Below, piece by piece: positions 23,178-31,699 of a stretch of 42,265 nucleotides of DNA (position 1 is the first letter of the stretch; the number at the start of each line of letters is the position of its first letter). A model generated the notes under the pieces. That model was not told where the DNA came from, searched no databases, and worked only from the letters and a program-made list of their open reading frames with translations. The position numbers were made by a program, and so were the translations under genes. The stretch comes from an uncultured Porphyromonadaceae bacterium (lineage in GTDB: Bacteria; Bacteroidota; Bacteroidia; Bacteroidales; Paludibacteraceae): NCBI GenBank assembly GCA_949285425.1, contig CASEAJ010000059.1, forward strand, positions 1 to 42,265, in the 5' to 3' direction.

Positions 23178-26100
23178 TCATTTCAAATAAAATTCCTGCA
23201 TGAACTTCGTATAGGTACTCAAGGCATCCCGCTGCATCAGTACATTCAGGTTACGTTGCGTACCGAACAAATTACGGTAATTGCTGCCTTTCAGTCCTTC
23301 GAACAAGTTCTTCTCTTTCACCATGCGCAACAAATAGGACTTCGCCACATTGGCATCGCCAAAGCTTCCGATAATGACCACCTGCCGGCCATCTACCGTT
23401 TCCATGGCCACATCGAGATTGAGCATTGCATAATTACTTGCATTGTAAGCATCCACATCTGTCTTGAAACGTTCAAAATCGATGGTTCCCGAAAGCACAT
23501 AGACCGCCACAAAATGCGGTTTGTCGGGCTGATAAGCAAACAAGCCTTCGTACAAATCGAGGTTTTCTTCTTCTGCCAGTTCCTGCACAACCGGATGTTC
23601 TTCCTCTGCAGGCAATTCCGGTTCGGTTGTTTCCTTGGCATTCTCGGTTTCCTGCACTTCCGCAACCGGCTGTTCGGTTTCGGTAGCAACCGACGATTCA
23701 ACCGATTCCGCTTCGACTGGAGTTTCCGGTTCTTCCATACGTGTGGTATCCGGAACCTGCTGCGGTTGCACCACCGCGGTTTCTACCGGTTTTTCCTCCG
23801 TTTCTACAACCGTTTCCTGCCGGACGGCCACCTTTTCCACTTCCAACTGCACGCTCGAATCGCCCAAATGCTGCTTCTGGAACAGCAGATATTCATCCAA
23901 GCCCAAAACGCGCAACAATGCAAAATTATCTTCCGATATGATGACTTCATGTATGCCCAGTTGCCGGAACATGCTACCCAACGTCAGGTCCTTGTTCACC
24001 GAACCAAGATACCACTTCGCTTCATCATACGACTCGAAATTGGTTACCGACAACATCTGCCGTGTATCATCCAAGGGGTTCAACACCAGGTCAAACTCCT
24101 TAATCATAAAGCGGGTAAAGTTGTAGGCTGCCACCTGATACATCAATCCGTACATATCCTTGGCTTCGGCCTCACCAATCAGCAGCACCCGGTGCTTGCC
24201 CTGTTTTTCGGCCGAGAAGGTTCGGCCAGCCGCTTCTGCCACACCGGCCTCTTCCATGGCGGCTTTCAGTTCATCATCGCGCCGGGTCAACAACGTACCG
24301 TGAGAAGTACCCGTCTGCGCCTCGCGTCCCTGACGAATCATGGCAGCTATATCTTTGGCCATGGCACTTACATCACTCTGCGGATAGTTTTCCACCAATT
24401 CGTTCAATGCTTTTTCAAAATTCTCGGGCGTATCGGTCTTGCCTATCGTAAGTGCTTCGAGGAAAAGGAATTTCGGCATCAGTTCCGACAAAGGATAATT
24501 GACGCGGGCATGATACACATTGTCTATCACCTCTTGAAAACGGTTGGACGAATAAGCCGCATAAGTAGCCGAGTAAAGCGAATCCTGTTGCTTCTGCATG
24601 AGGTTGAAACGGGCAATGTAATCGGGGTGCGACAGAATCTGGGCATATTTCGTATCCGGAAAATCGCGCACTATGGTAGCCCGATAGCCATCGGCTGCCG
24701 GTTTGTTTTCCCGTTTGGTCTCTACCAGGTACAGTTGGAAATAAGCATCCGGCACACGGCCATCAGTCCCGAATCTTCGAATAAATTCCTCGTAGGTTTC
24801 CACCGCCATGGGCAAGTCGTTAAGTTTGTCCTTGTATATTGCTCCCATGCTAAGCAGTGCATCGGCAATCTGCTGGTTTGAAAGTGCAATCTGTTCGGGT
24901 GTGGAAGGTATCTGCTTCAGGTAAAACTCCGGATTTTTGTCATCGGCCAGTCCCGACTGTATGCTGTCACCGCCTGCAATGCTGTCCGTTGCATTGGCCA
25001 TATCCATTCCGTCTCCCATGCCATCATCGCCAAACAAGGCAGCCGACTTGTTCGAACGCCGCCAGTTATCCTCCAATTTACGGTTACCCCAGCGTTTCTG
25101 GAACTCGGCCTTACCCGTACGCACCAGATTAGGATTATAGAAGTACCATTTGCCCGCCTCGGAACCAACCGGACCTCCTACCGGAACAAAACGCTCGTTT
25201 TCTTCCTCCGCAAGACGTGCCTGTTCCTCCGCCTTTTCCTGGGCCAGACGTTCCTGCTCTATCTTGTACTCTATCACCTTTTGAATGACTTCCAGCTGTT
25301 CTTCCTTGGACAAGGTGGACAAATGCTGCAGACTGTCCTGCAGCACAACCACTTCATAGGGCACCACCAGTTCACCCAGCACCTCCGCCAGTTTCGAAAC
25401 TCTGGCATAATCATCATGCTCAACCGTAATGATGCCCGATGCCTCGCTATAAGCAGGCTGAGCCTGCATATAATCACGACGTCCATAAAACAAATCGCCC
25501 ATGGTGATGAGCGTAACCGCCTTTTCAACCCCGTTGCGTGTACTTTTTTCGGCTGAGAGCCGGTAATTTTCGATAGCCTTGGCCGTATCGCCATTATTCA
25601 AATAGGCATTTCCTATGGCATAATATATCTGGTCAAGATATTCCTTGTTGTTGCTGTTCTTTGCCATTTTCGTCAGTTCCTTCACCACCTTACCCAAGCC
25701 GCTCCCGGCCAACAGTTGAGCCCGATTGATACGGGCGTTAAAATCCATCACATAAGGCGGATTCATTTTCAACACGGCCGAATAGCTGTCTATAGCGGCA
25801 TTCTTGTTTCCCGTAAGCTGGTAAAGTTGGGCCAGCACAAAAGTAAACCGTTGCTTCATCCCCTTGTTCCGCTCACGCGACGCCAACATTTCCACAAAAG
25901 GAATCGCCTCCCGATAAAGGTCCTGCTTGAGCAGAAGCACCGCATTGGCCGCAGCAAACAACCCTACATTGGCAGTCTTCAAATCATCCTGATTGACCTT
26001 ACCCAACATTTGCTCCGCCTCGTATATCCAGTCCATCTCGGCATAGGCACGCACCATCCACAACTGACACTGCGCCACAAGGTCCTTATCTTCGGAATAG

Positions 26101-26585
26101 TAACGGGAAATATATGAGAAGGTCCCTATCGAACCCAGAAAATCGGCTTTATGAAACTCGGCCTTGCCCACCAACATCCAGGCATCTTTCAATGCCGGAT
26201 TAAACTCACTCTGGTTATAGAATGACTGGTACACGGGGTCGTTCCACTTCTTGGCATCCCTTTTCGGTTTGGCCTTAATGGAATGCAGCTTAATGGCCTT
26301 ACGACCCTTTTCTATGGCACGGTCCATGTTGGACGAGGCAGCCGAAGCATTTTCGTGATGGCTGATCGGGTATAAAGGAATCACCGTTGAATAATCATCC
26401 GTGTTGCCGGCAAGCATGCTTTTCAAGCCTTCCTCGTAACTTTCATTCCCGTTGAACGCAATGTTATATTTGGTCGTCATCGAGTGAAAATTGCGCGTAA
26501 GCCACGTGTTCTTTTTCGTCGAGCAGCCTGCCAAAAGCGACAGCACAAGCATAAAAACCAACCCTGTCCGTATGTTCCTGTTCAT
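23178..26585 (-). CDS. porW: PorW/SprE-like TPR lipoprotein of the type IX secretion system
   Basis: The 1135-residue lipoprotein (signal ending LSLLAGC, Cys21) begins with the PorW/SprE signature TKKNTWLTRNFHSMTTKYNIAFNGNES. Residues about 60-450 are tetratricopeptide-like helical repeats. A charged coiled coil follows (about 430-465: IEQERLAQEKAEEQARLAEE). There is then a KWYFYNP module, further TPR units (about 560-760), a Pro/Glu/Val-rich low-complexity linker (about 910-1010) and two C-terminal SPOR-like beta modules (FDLVLNPLD..., PHFVAVYVLSG...). In flavobacteria SprE and in P. gingivalis PorW are needed for T9SS secretion or gliding and link the motor ring to the translocon. Direct linkage to porX is notable. 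Confidence 0.92.
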   Translation of the reverse strand: MNRNIRTGLVFMLVLSLLAGCSTKKNTWLTRNFHSMTTKYNIAFNGNESYEEGLKSMLAGNTDDYSTVIPLYPISHHENASAASSNMDRAIEKGRKAIKLHSIKAKPKRDAKKWNDPVYQSFYNQSEFNPALKDAWMLVGKAEFHKADFLGSIGTFSYISRYYSEDKDLVAQCQLWMVRAYAEMDWIYEAEQMLGKVNQDDLKTANVGLFAAANAVLLLKQDLYREAIPFVEMLASRERNKGMKQRFTFVLAQLYQLTGNKNAAIDSYSAVLKMNPPYVMDFNARINRAQLLAGSGLGKVVKELTKMAKNSNNKEYLDQIYYAIGNAYLNNGDTAKAIENYRLSAEKSTRNGVEKAVTLITMGDLFYGRRDYMQAQPAYSEASGIITVEHDDYARVSKLAEVLGELVVPYEVVVLQDSLQHLSTLSKEEQLEVIQKVIEYKIEQERLAQEKAEEQARLAEEENERFVPVGGPVGSEAGKWYFYNPNLVRTGKAEFQKRWGNRKLEDNWRRSNKSAALFGDDGMGDGMDMANATDSIAGGDSIQSGLADDKNPEFYLKQIPSTPEQIALSNQQIADALLSMGAIYKDKLNDLPMAVETYEEFIRRFGTDGRVPDAYFQLYLVETKRENKPAADGYRATIVRDFPDTKYAQILSHPDYIARFNLMQKQQDSLYSATYAAYSSNRFQEVIDNVYHARVNYPLSELMPKFLFLEALTIGKTDTPENFEKALNELVENYPQSDVSAMAKDIAAMIRQGREAQTGTSHGTLLTRRDDELKAAMEEAGVAEAAGRTFSAEKQGKHRVLLIGEAEAKDMYGLMYQVAAYNFTRFMIKEFDLVLNPLDDTRQMLSVTNFESYDEAKWYLGSVNKDLTLGSMFRQLGIHEVIISEDNFALLRVLGLDEYLLFQKQHLGDSSVQLEVEKVAVRQETVVETEEKPVETAVVQPQQVPDTTRMEEPETPVEAESVESSVATETEQPVAEVQETENAKETTEPELPAEEEHPVVQELAEEENLDLYEGLFAYQPDKPHFVAVYVLSGTIDFERFKTDVDAYNASNYAMLNLDVAMETVDGRQVVIIGSFGDANVAKSYLLRMVKEKNLFEGLKGSNYRNLFGTQRNLNVLMQRDALSTYTKFMQEFYLK

Positions 26586-26629
26586 TATCCAACCATCCGT
26601 CTTTACACCGGATTCTATTATTTAACGGA

Positions 26630-26637
26630 CAAAAGTA
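26630..26637 (-). promoter_or_regulatory. Predicted promoter -7 box of porW-porX
   Basis: The minus strand reads TACTTTTG (TAnnTTTG). The start point would be about 38 nt before ATG 26585. It is divergent from the plus-strand box at 26660. Confidence 0.6.
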
Positions 26638-26659
26638 ATTAAAATTGCCTGTTAATGGC

Positions 26660-26667
26660 TAACTTTG
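26660..26667 (+). promoter_or_regulatory. Predicted promoter -7 box of the 26689 gene
   Basis: TAACTTTG matches TAnnTTTG. The TTG inside it could be mistaken for a start codon, but the promoter reading places translation at ATG 26689. Confidence 0.6.
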
Positions 26668-26688
26668 CAGCGAAAAAACGACAACACC

Positions 26689-27081
26689 ATGCTTGTACTC
26701 ATCTGCATACTGGCGTTTACCATCATTGTCGTGCTGGCAGCACGCTGGTTGTACCGCCGCACAACCCCCGATGCACCACCTCCCGTCGAAGTGGACAGCG
26801 GCTGTTGCGGAGCCCATGCCGTGTGCGAAAAGGAAATGCTGCTCAACGCCAGCAACAACGTGACCTATTACGATGACGAAGAACTGGACGCACTGGCAGG
26901 CATCCAACCCGATAAATACACCCAGGAACAGACCGACATGCTGGCCGAAGTGTTCTACACGCTAAAGGAAAAAGACGTGCCCGGCTGGCTGCGAAGCCTG
27001 CAACTGCGCCGCATTGAACTGCCCGAAGAACTGCGCGACGAGGCCCTGCTCATTGTGCGTGAACGACGGGGACTGCAATAA
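26689..27081 (+). CDS. Small membrane-anchored hypothetical protein, 130 aa
   Basis: I do not recognise a named family. The N-terminus is a single membrane anchor (MLVLICILAFTIIVVLAARWLYRR), so the bulk should face the cytoplasm or periplasm, undetermined. A short Pro-rich linker leads to GCCGAHAVCEK, a three-Cys cluster with a nearby His that could bind metal. An acidic helical C-terminal domain follows (YYDDEELDALAG ... VPGWLRSLQLRRIELPEELRDEALLIVRER). It is divergent from porW with only about 100 bp between start codons, so coregulation with the T9SS genes is possible. It ends before a bidirectional terminator. Confidence 0.8.
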   Translation: MLVLICILAFTIIVVLAARWLYRRTTPDAPPPVEVDSGCCGAHAVCEKEMLLNASNNVTYYDDEELDALAGIQPDKYTQEQTDMLAEVFYTLKEKDVPGWLRSLQLRRIELPEELRDEALLIVRERRGLQ

Positions 27082-27114
27082 ACCTTTCCGGCACATTTCC
27101 CGTTTCCCTATATC

Positions 27115-27162
27115 AAAAAAAAGAAGGGGAGCAGACCGTTTCCGGTCTGTTCCCCTTCTTCT
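27115..27162. terminator. Bidirectional terminator between the 26689 gene and hsp20
   Basis: An 18-bp stem (27121-27138 with 27143-27160, one G:U) around TTTC, flanked by A residues on the left and TTCTT on the right. Confidence 0.9.
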
Positions 27163-27182
27163 AATGCAAACTAAAACAAAAA

Positions 27183-27608
27183 TTACATGATTTCAATCAA
27201 ACGTTTTGGTTTCGGTCTGGCTTCTTCTTTCTTAGGAATGTTGATGTCCAGAATACCATTCTTGTATTCAGCCTTGATTCTTTCTCCATCGGCAGAATCA
27301 GGCAAGACAAACGAACGTTTGAATGCGGAATAGCAGTATTCACGACGTGTATATTGTTCGCCTTCCTTCGCTTCGTTTTCACATTTCTTTTCTGACGATA
27401 TGGTCAGCACATCATGATTCAACTCAACGTTGAAGTCGGACTTTTCAAAACCCGGAGCTGCCACTTTCACTTCAAAACCTTCTTTGGTTTCCTTAATGTT
27501 TACCGACGGTAAAGTCGTGTCCACATTGTTCGACCAACCCATGATATCGCCATCAAAAAAACGATCGAATACTGACGGCAACTGATTTGAAAATCTTACT
27601 AATGACAT
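27183..27608 (-). CDS. Small heat shock protein (Hsp20 / alpha-crystallin)
   Basis: The 141-residue protein is an ATP-independent holdase that binds unfolding proteins. After a short N-arm (MSLVRFSNQLPSVFDRFF) comes the alpha-crystallin domain (about 38-130): VNIKETKEGFEVKVAAPGFEKSDFNV, ending with the A-x-x-x-N-G-[IV]-L pattern (AEYKNGILDINIPK). A short IEIM tail replaces the usual IxI motif. ATG 27608 is preferred over an ATG 15 nt earlier because GGAGG lies 8 nt upstream (minus strand of 27616-27620), a strong Shine-Dalgarno that is rare in this phylum. A sigma-54-type promoter lies further upstream. Confidence 0.93.
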   Translation of the reverse strand: MSLVRFSNQLPSVFDRFFDGDIMGWSNNVDTTLPSVNIKETKEGFEVKVAAPGFEKSDFNVELNHDVLTISSEKKCENEAKEGEQYTRREYCYSAFKRSFVLPDSADGERIKAEYKNGILDINIPKKEEARPKPKRLIEIM

Positions 27609-27683
27609 AATTTTGTCCTCCATTTATTAAGTTATACTTTCTTTTCTTTTTTCATTCCGCCTTTCGGCGTTTGCCTATACATT

Positions 27684-27699
27684 TGCAAAAGCAATGCCA
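27684..27699 (-). promoter_or_regulatory. Sigma-54-type (-24/-12) promoter upstream of hsp20
   Basis: The minus strand reads TGGCATTGCTTTTGCA, matching TGGCAY-N5-TTGCW, with the invariant GG and GC 10 bp apart. The predicted start, near 27673, is 65 nt before ATG 27608. No TAnnTTTG box was found here. Confidence 0.65.
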
Positions 27700-27889
27700 G
27701 GACCGACTTTATGTCATTTTGTCCTATTTTACAATTTCAAACAAAGAAGGGCTATTTTTTAAATCAAGCATAATATACTAAAAATAAAATATTTAAACAA
27801 AACAAACAGTTATTTTAAAAACTGCCATTTTTTCATTATTTGTAATAAAAAGCAGACAAAACGAACCCTCCGTTCACCGGAATCAAGCG
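27700..27889. other. AT-rich region upstream of the hsp20 promoter
   Basis: I see no gene. The stretch may hold activator sites for the sigma-54 promoter: TGTCATTTTGTCC at 27712-27724 with nearby TTTACA. It is very A/T-rich from 27760 to 27860. Confidence 0.4.
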
Positions 27890-27937
27890 ACAAAAAAAGA
27901 CCGCCGGCATGCTTCTGTACAGAAAATGCCGACGGTC
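27890..27937 (-). terminator. Terminator of the triheme cytochrome gene
   Basis: On the minus strand GACCGTCGGCAT pairs with ATGCCGGCGGTC, followed by seven T residues. Confidence 0.88.
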
Positions 27938-27965
27938 CGTCTTTTCGTCAATTGTCAAGCTACTG

Positions 27966-29363
27966 TTATTTTGCAGCATTCGTATTGGTCAGTAAGCGTC
28001 CGTTATACTCTCCGGTGAGCGATTCAAGATAACGTTCCACCTTGACCGCTTCCGCAGGCTTCATTTCACGTCCCACCTGATACTTCGCCATCATGGTGAC
28101 AGCCTCATTCAACGAGTTCACACTACCGTCGTGGTAATAAGGCCACGTCAAAGCCACATTACGCAAAGTCGGCGTCTTGAAACGGTAACGGTCACGTTCC
28201 ACTCCGGTCTGCGCCCAACGTCCGTTGTCGCCATCGGTAAGCCCCGACTTCAGCGTCAGTTCACGGTCTTCAAAATAGTTGGCCCGCTGTCCCATCAATT
28301 CATACGTAAGCCCGCCCATGTTTACACCGGCATGACAGGTCGCACAGTTATATTCCTTGAACAATTCATATCCTTCTATCTGTTCTTGTGTCAAAGCCGC
28401 CTTGTCTCCTTTGAGATAACGGTCAAAAGCCGAATTAGGCGTAATCAAGGTCTTTTCGTATTCGGCAATGGCATGAGTTATGGTTGCCTGGTTCAAGCCT
28501 TCCGGATACACTTCGGTGAACGAACGTACAAAGTCCTTGTCGGCCGAAAGACGAGCTACAATATCGTCAAAGGTCTGGTCACCCATTTCCACGGGGTTCA
28601 ATGGAGGACCGGCAGCCTGTTCTACCAGGTCGGCAGCACGTCCATCCCAGAACTGCACGAAGTTGAAATAAGCGTTGTACACCGTCGGAGCGTTCACCCC
28701 GCCCAATTGTCCGCCTATACCTTCCGAATAGCGCAGATTGTCTACCCCACCGGTTGAAATGCCATGACAGGTAGCACACGAAACCGTACCATCGGCCGAC
28801 AGGCGCGTATCATGATACAACGCATAACCCAACGCCGCCTTGCGGGCATCGAACTCAACCGCATCGGGCAAAGGACGTACCGGTTCGTTGGCAAACTCGG
28901 GAGCTGCCAGTTCGTTCGGGAAGAAACGGGAACGCAAATCCTTCACCGCTGCCATCACCGCACGGTCTTTTGCCGGAGTGATGGAAGAACCCCAATGCAC
29001 CAGATAATACTGGGCCATTGGCATAGAGCCATCGGCTATGCTACGTTCCACCTTAGCCAGGTCAACTTCGCACGGAGCCGTCCCGTTGCGCAACGCATCC
29101 ATGAACGGAACCACATCGAAAGACGCATAACCATCTTCCACATGCTTTCCTATCAGCCCTTTGGCCACAGGAAGCTTCGCATAAAAAGGCAGTTCGGGAG
29201 AGGCCGAATGACAGTCCACACAACCGCCTTCTGTCAAAATCTGCAACAACTGCTCTTCTGCCGGCATATCGGCCGAAGGAGCCTTGTTCACCGCCCGGTA
29301 AACGACAGCCAGTACGGCAATCAGAGCAACCAGGCCCAAGAGAATTTTTGATGTTCTACTCAT
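27966..29363 (-). CDS. Triheme cytochrome c peroxidase
   Basis: Reduces hydrogen peroxide in the periplasm using electrons from the membrane quinol pool. The 465-residue protein begins with an uncleaved-looking anchor (ILLGLVALIAVLAVVYRAV). An extra N-terminal haem module carries CVDCH (Cys48-His52). The classical di-haem CCP fold follows with CATCH at 196-200 and CATCH at 340-344. GGVNAPTVYNAYFNFVQFWDGRA and RFKTPTLRNVALTWPYYHDGS are conserved peroxidase motifs, and Met residues near 261 and 417 may act as axial ligands. The third haem makes it a quinol-peroxidase type like E. coli YhjA. System II haem-attachment genes lie immediately upstream in the same direction. Confidence 0.93.
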   Translation of the reverse strand: MSRTSKILLGLVALIAVLAVVYRAVNKAPSADMPAEEQLLQILTEGGCVDCHSASPELPFYAKLPVAKGLIGKHVEDGYASFDVVPFMDALRNGTAPCEVDLAKVERSIADGSMPMAQYYLVHWGSSITPAKDRAVMAAVKDLRSRFFPNELAAPEFANEPVRPLPDAVEFDARKAALGYALYHDTRLSADGTVSCATCHGISTGGVDNLRYSEGIGGQLGGVNAPTVYNAYFNFVQFWDGRAADLVEQAAGPPLNPVEMGDQTFDDIVARLSADKDFVRSFTEVYPEGLNQATITHAIAEYEKTLITPNSAFDRYLKGDKAALTQEQIEGYELFKEYNCATCHAGVNMGGLTYELMGQRANYFEDRELTLKSGLTDGDNGRWAQTGVERDRYRFKTPTLRNVALTWPYYHDGSVNSLNEAVTMMAKYQVGREMKPAEAVKVERYLESLTGEYNGRLLTNTNAAK

Positions 29364-29527
29364 TTGTTTATTGGTTTATTGGTTTGTTTCGTTCACATTA
29401 AATGCAACCCCATCAATTCTCCTAAAAAAACACATCCCGCGAGGTCCGTTTTACCTGCTTTTAAGTTTTCATGCGGCAACGTCCATGTTTTCATATTCAA
29501 ACCGCATCGCCCGTTAAAAGCAAAAGT

Positions 29528-29535
29528 CAAAGATA
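29528..29535 (-). promoter_or_regulatory. Possible promoter -7 box of the triheme peroxidase gene
   Basis: The minus strand reads TATCTTTG. The leader to ATG 29363 would be about 160 nt. No -33 element was found at the usual distance. Confidence 0.4.
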
Positions 29536-29584
29536 AAGCAATTTACAGAACCCACCTAAAGTGGATTCAAAAAAAATCAAAACG

Positions 29585-30358
29585 TCAATACACATGCATG
29601 CTGCCTTGGGCAGCCGGCAAATAATTCACGCCATACCAGCACATTTGCAGGAACAGAAACGCCACAACCAGCAGCACATACCCCCACACGCTGCGTCTCC
29701 ACTTGCTCAGACGTACATGCATGTAAAGCAAATAAACGGTCCAGGTAATGGCAGCCCATGTCTCTTTCGGGTCCCAATTCCAATAATGCCCCCATGCCTC
29801 CTTCGCCCACAACGCACCGCTCAGCATGCCCAGCGTGAAGAACGCCATTCCCACATACACCAGCTGGTCGGCGGCCGGCAAATATACGTCCGTTCGTTTG
29901 GCCAGCCCCACCACTGCCAGCAGGAAAGCACAACCGAGCAACGCATAGGAGTACATGTAGACCGCCACATGGGGCACGAACCAGAAACTTTGCAAGGCCG
30001 GCATCAACGATTGCGAATGGATTTCCGGCTTCAACACGTTAAGGGCCGCAAACACACCGGCCATAAGTGTTGAAAAAGACAAAATCCAACGATAGTGCCA
30101 ACGCCAATAGGTTATCAGCCCCGAACATATCATGAAAAACGAGTACCACAAGCGCGTTTCACCCAAGGTGCGCAAAGGCGGACGCTGCAAGGCCACCCAA
30201 AAAGCCACAATAAACGCGGCATACACACACAGCCCGGCAGAGGTAAACACCACCGCCCAACGGTTCAAGCCTTTCCCGCGCCAGGCAGACACGGCACCGC
30301 AAATCCACAAAACGACCGACACGGCGGCAAACCAGACAAATTCACTCCACGTCACCAT
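29585..30358 (-). CDS. ccsA: CcsA/ResC cytochrome c biogenesis protein
   Basis: CcsA with its partner ResB (CcsB) forms the system II haem exporter and cytochrome c haem lyase in the inner membrane. This 257-residue protein has about seven or eight predicted transmembrane helices and the diagnostic Trp-rich WWD motif WGHYWNWDPKETWAAITW (about residues 195-212), which holds haem. Conserved His residues in HVAVYMYSYALLG and MHVRLSKW provide axial ligands. ATG 30358 gives a start beginning MVTWSEF and overlaps the end of the resB-like gene by 17 bp, so the two are translationally coupled. A longer in-frame start 48 nt upstream is less likely. Confidence 0.92.
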   Translation of the reverse strand: MVTWSEFVWFAAVSVVLWICGAVSAWRGKGLNRWAVVFTSAGLCVYAAFIVAFWVALQRPPLRTLGETRLWYSFFMICSGLITYWRWHYRWILSFSTLMAGVFAALNVLKPEIHSQSLMPALQSFWFVPHVAVYMYSYALLGCAFLLAVVGLAKRTDVYLPAADQLVYVGMAFFTLGMLSGALWAKEAWGHYWNWDPKETWAAITWTVYLLYMHVRLSKWRRSVWGYVLLVVAFLFLQMCWYGVNYLPAAQGSMHVY

Positions 30359-31187
30359 CGGCTTTACCTCCTTTCCTATACACGCCCTGCACAAACAGCA
30401 ACACACCGCCTGCCAGCAACATCAATATACCCGACCACTGCACCCATTGCCAAGGCTGCCGCACGAAAAGCAGCACACAGTGTCCATCGGCTGCCTGTCC
30501 CGCGGTACGGTCAACCCCCATCAGATACATTTTGTCACGCCATGAAAGCACATAAGGATGATTTACCCGCAAAACAATCTCACGCCCATCCTTTTGCAGC
30601 CGGGCTTCATAGTTCCGCGGAGTGCCATCTGCATAATAGTCCGTCTCCACCTGCAGCAGACGCAGCTCATACTCCAACACCTTTTTCCGCCCCGCAGCAT
30701 CATACACTTCGCACACCGTCTCTCCCTCTGCCACACGGGCACGCCATTCATGTTGGTCGGAAACGCCCCAGAAACCGCCGGCAAGAAGCAGGAACAAGCC
30801 CACATGGTTCAGCACAAAACGCAGATTGTAGGGACAAGGATGCTCCAGCCGCCTGAACACAATCATCAGCAAATGGGAAAGCAAGGCCAGCAAGGCCGCC
30901 CCGAACCACCAGGAACCTGTCACCCGAAACGGAACCAGCCCCTGTATCAAAGCACACACGGCACACACGCCCAACAACAGAAAAGTGGTACGCACATCGA
31001 GCAGCCACACCACAAATGCCGAACGGCGCTTTTCCTTATACAGCACCCATAAACACACACACCAAAGCAGCAGCAATGCCACATTCACCGGAAAAGCCAA
31101 AAAGCCGACCGGCACATCGCCCCACAACAACTGACACACGACAGCTGCCGCAAAGTACAACACCCAAGCAAAATATGCAGAACCCAT
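30342..31187 (-). CDS. ResB-like cytochrome c biogenesis protein
   Basis: The 281-residue membrane protein fits the ResB/CcsB role of system II cytochrome c maturation. It has three or four hydrophobic helices in the first 140 residues. A long periplasmic domain follows (about 145-240: beta-rich, containing EYELRLLQVETDYYADGTPRNY and VNHPYVLSWRDKMYLMG, both typical of ResB). A last helix (about 246-266) and a short basic tail end the protein. It is shorter than most ResB proteins, as in the compact Bacteroidales version. Overlap with ccsA indicates an operon, and the next gene encodes a c-type cytochrome that would need this machinery. I see no promoter box just upstream. Confidence 0.85.
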   Translation of the reverse strand: MGSAYFAWVLYFAAAVVCQLLWGDVPVGFLAFPVNVALLLLWCVCLWVLYKEKRRSAFVVWLLDVRTTFLLLGVCAVCALIQGLVPFRVTGSWWFGAALLALLSHLLMIVFRRLEHPCPYNLRFVLNHVGLFLLLAGGFWGVSDQHEWRARVAEGETVCEVYDAAGRKKVLEYELRLLQVETDYYADGTPRNYEARLQKDGREIVLRVNHPYVLSWRDKMYLMGVDRTAGQAADGHCVLLFVRQPWQWVQWSGILMLLAGGVLLFVQGVYRKGGKADGDVE

Positions 31188-31300
31188 AACAAGCCTATCT
31201 ACATAAAATCAAGATGGGGTCCGTCCCCTTCATAAAAGAAACACCCGAACACCTCAAAGAGTTTTCGGCATTCCACACAAATTACCATTTTTCCGGCCCG

Positions 31301-31609
31301 TCACTTCCCGAACCGTCCTCTTACATAATGTTTCACAAAGGCAAACGGATGATACAGCAACATGCGGGGAGCCGCAAAACGCATGACTTCACGGATACGT
31401 GCGCGCATGTCCGCCTTGTAGCAATGTATTTTGCAGGACGAGCAAGCCGGCTTCGCATCCCCGAACGGGCAACGGTCCAGGCGCATGTCTGCATAAGCCT
31501 TCAACTCGCGGCACGCAGGGCACAACGTGTCCGCACCGTGCCGCCTGCGGCAATACAGGGCCAACATTTGCCCTATGACCTCCTTTTCATAATCCAGCTT
31601 ACGACCCAT
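31301..31609 (-). CDS. YgbA-like nitrous-oxide-stimulated promoter family protein
   Basis: The 102-residue protein matches the YgbA_NO family, small Cys-rich proteins induced by nitric oxide in enterobacteria and linked to recovery from nitrosative stress. Family features: LALYCRRRHG, LCPACRELKAYADMRLDRCPFG and KPACSSCKIHCYKADMRARIREVMRFAAPRM-like C-terminal block (Cys at about 47, 50, 65, 73, 76 and 80). I start it at ATG 31609. A longer frame from 31663 would begin inside the rplT terminator. It sits between the ribosomal genes and the cytochrome-maturation genes, all on the same strand, but its own promoter is unclear. Confidence 0.8.
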   Translation of the reverse strand: MGRKLDYEKEVIGQMLALYCRRRHGADTLCPACRELKAYADMRLDRCPFGDAKPACSSCKIHCYKADMRARIREVMRFAAPRMLLYHPFAFVKHYVRGRFGK

Positions 31610-31639
31610 ATCTGCCTCACTGCCTTTGGTTCCTTCCCC

Positions 31640-31677
31640 AAAAAACAAAGCCGCATTCGGCATCCGAACACGGCTTC
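31640..31677 (-). terminator. Terminator after rplT
   Basis: A 13-bp stem (31664-31676 with 31648-31660, two G:U on the minus strand) precedes a T tract, 24 nt past the rplT stop. Confidence 0.85.
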
Positions 31678-31699
31678 TATATTTCCAAAAAACAATCGC

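Noticed and set aside
23160..24881. 573-codon open frame on the plus strand
   Set aside because: It is exactly antisense to porW. Its product is rich in Arg, Phe, His and Leu with no domain, as expected from the reverse complement of a coding gene.
31610..31663. N-terminal extension of the YgbA-like protein
   Set aside because: The longer start lies within the rplT terminator hairpin; ATG 31609 begins the family's conserved region.
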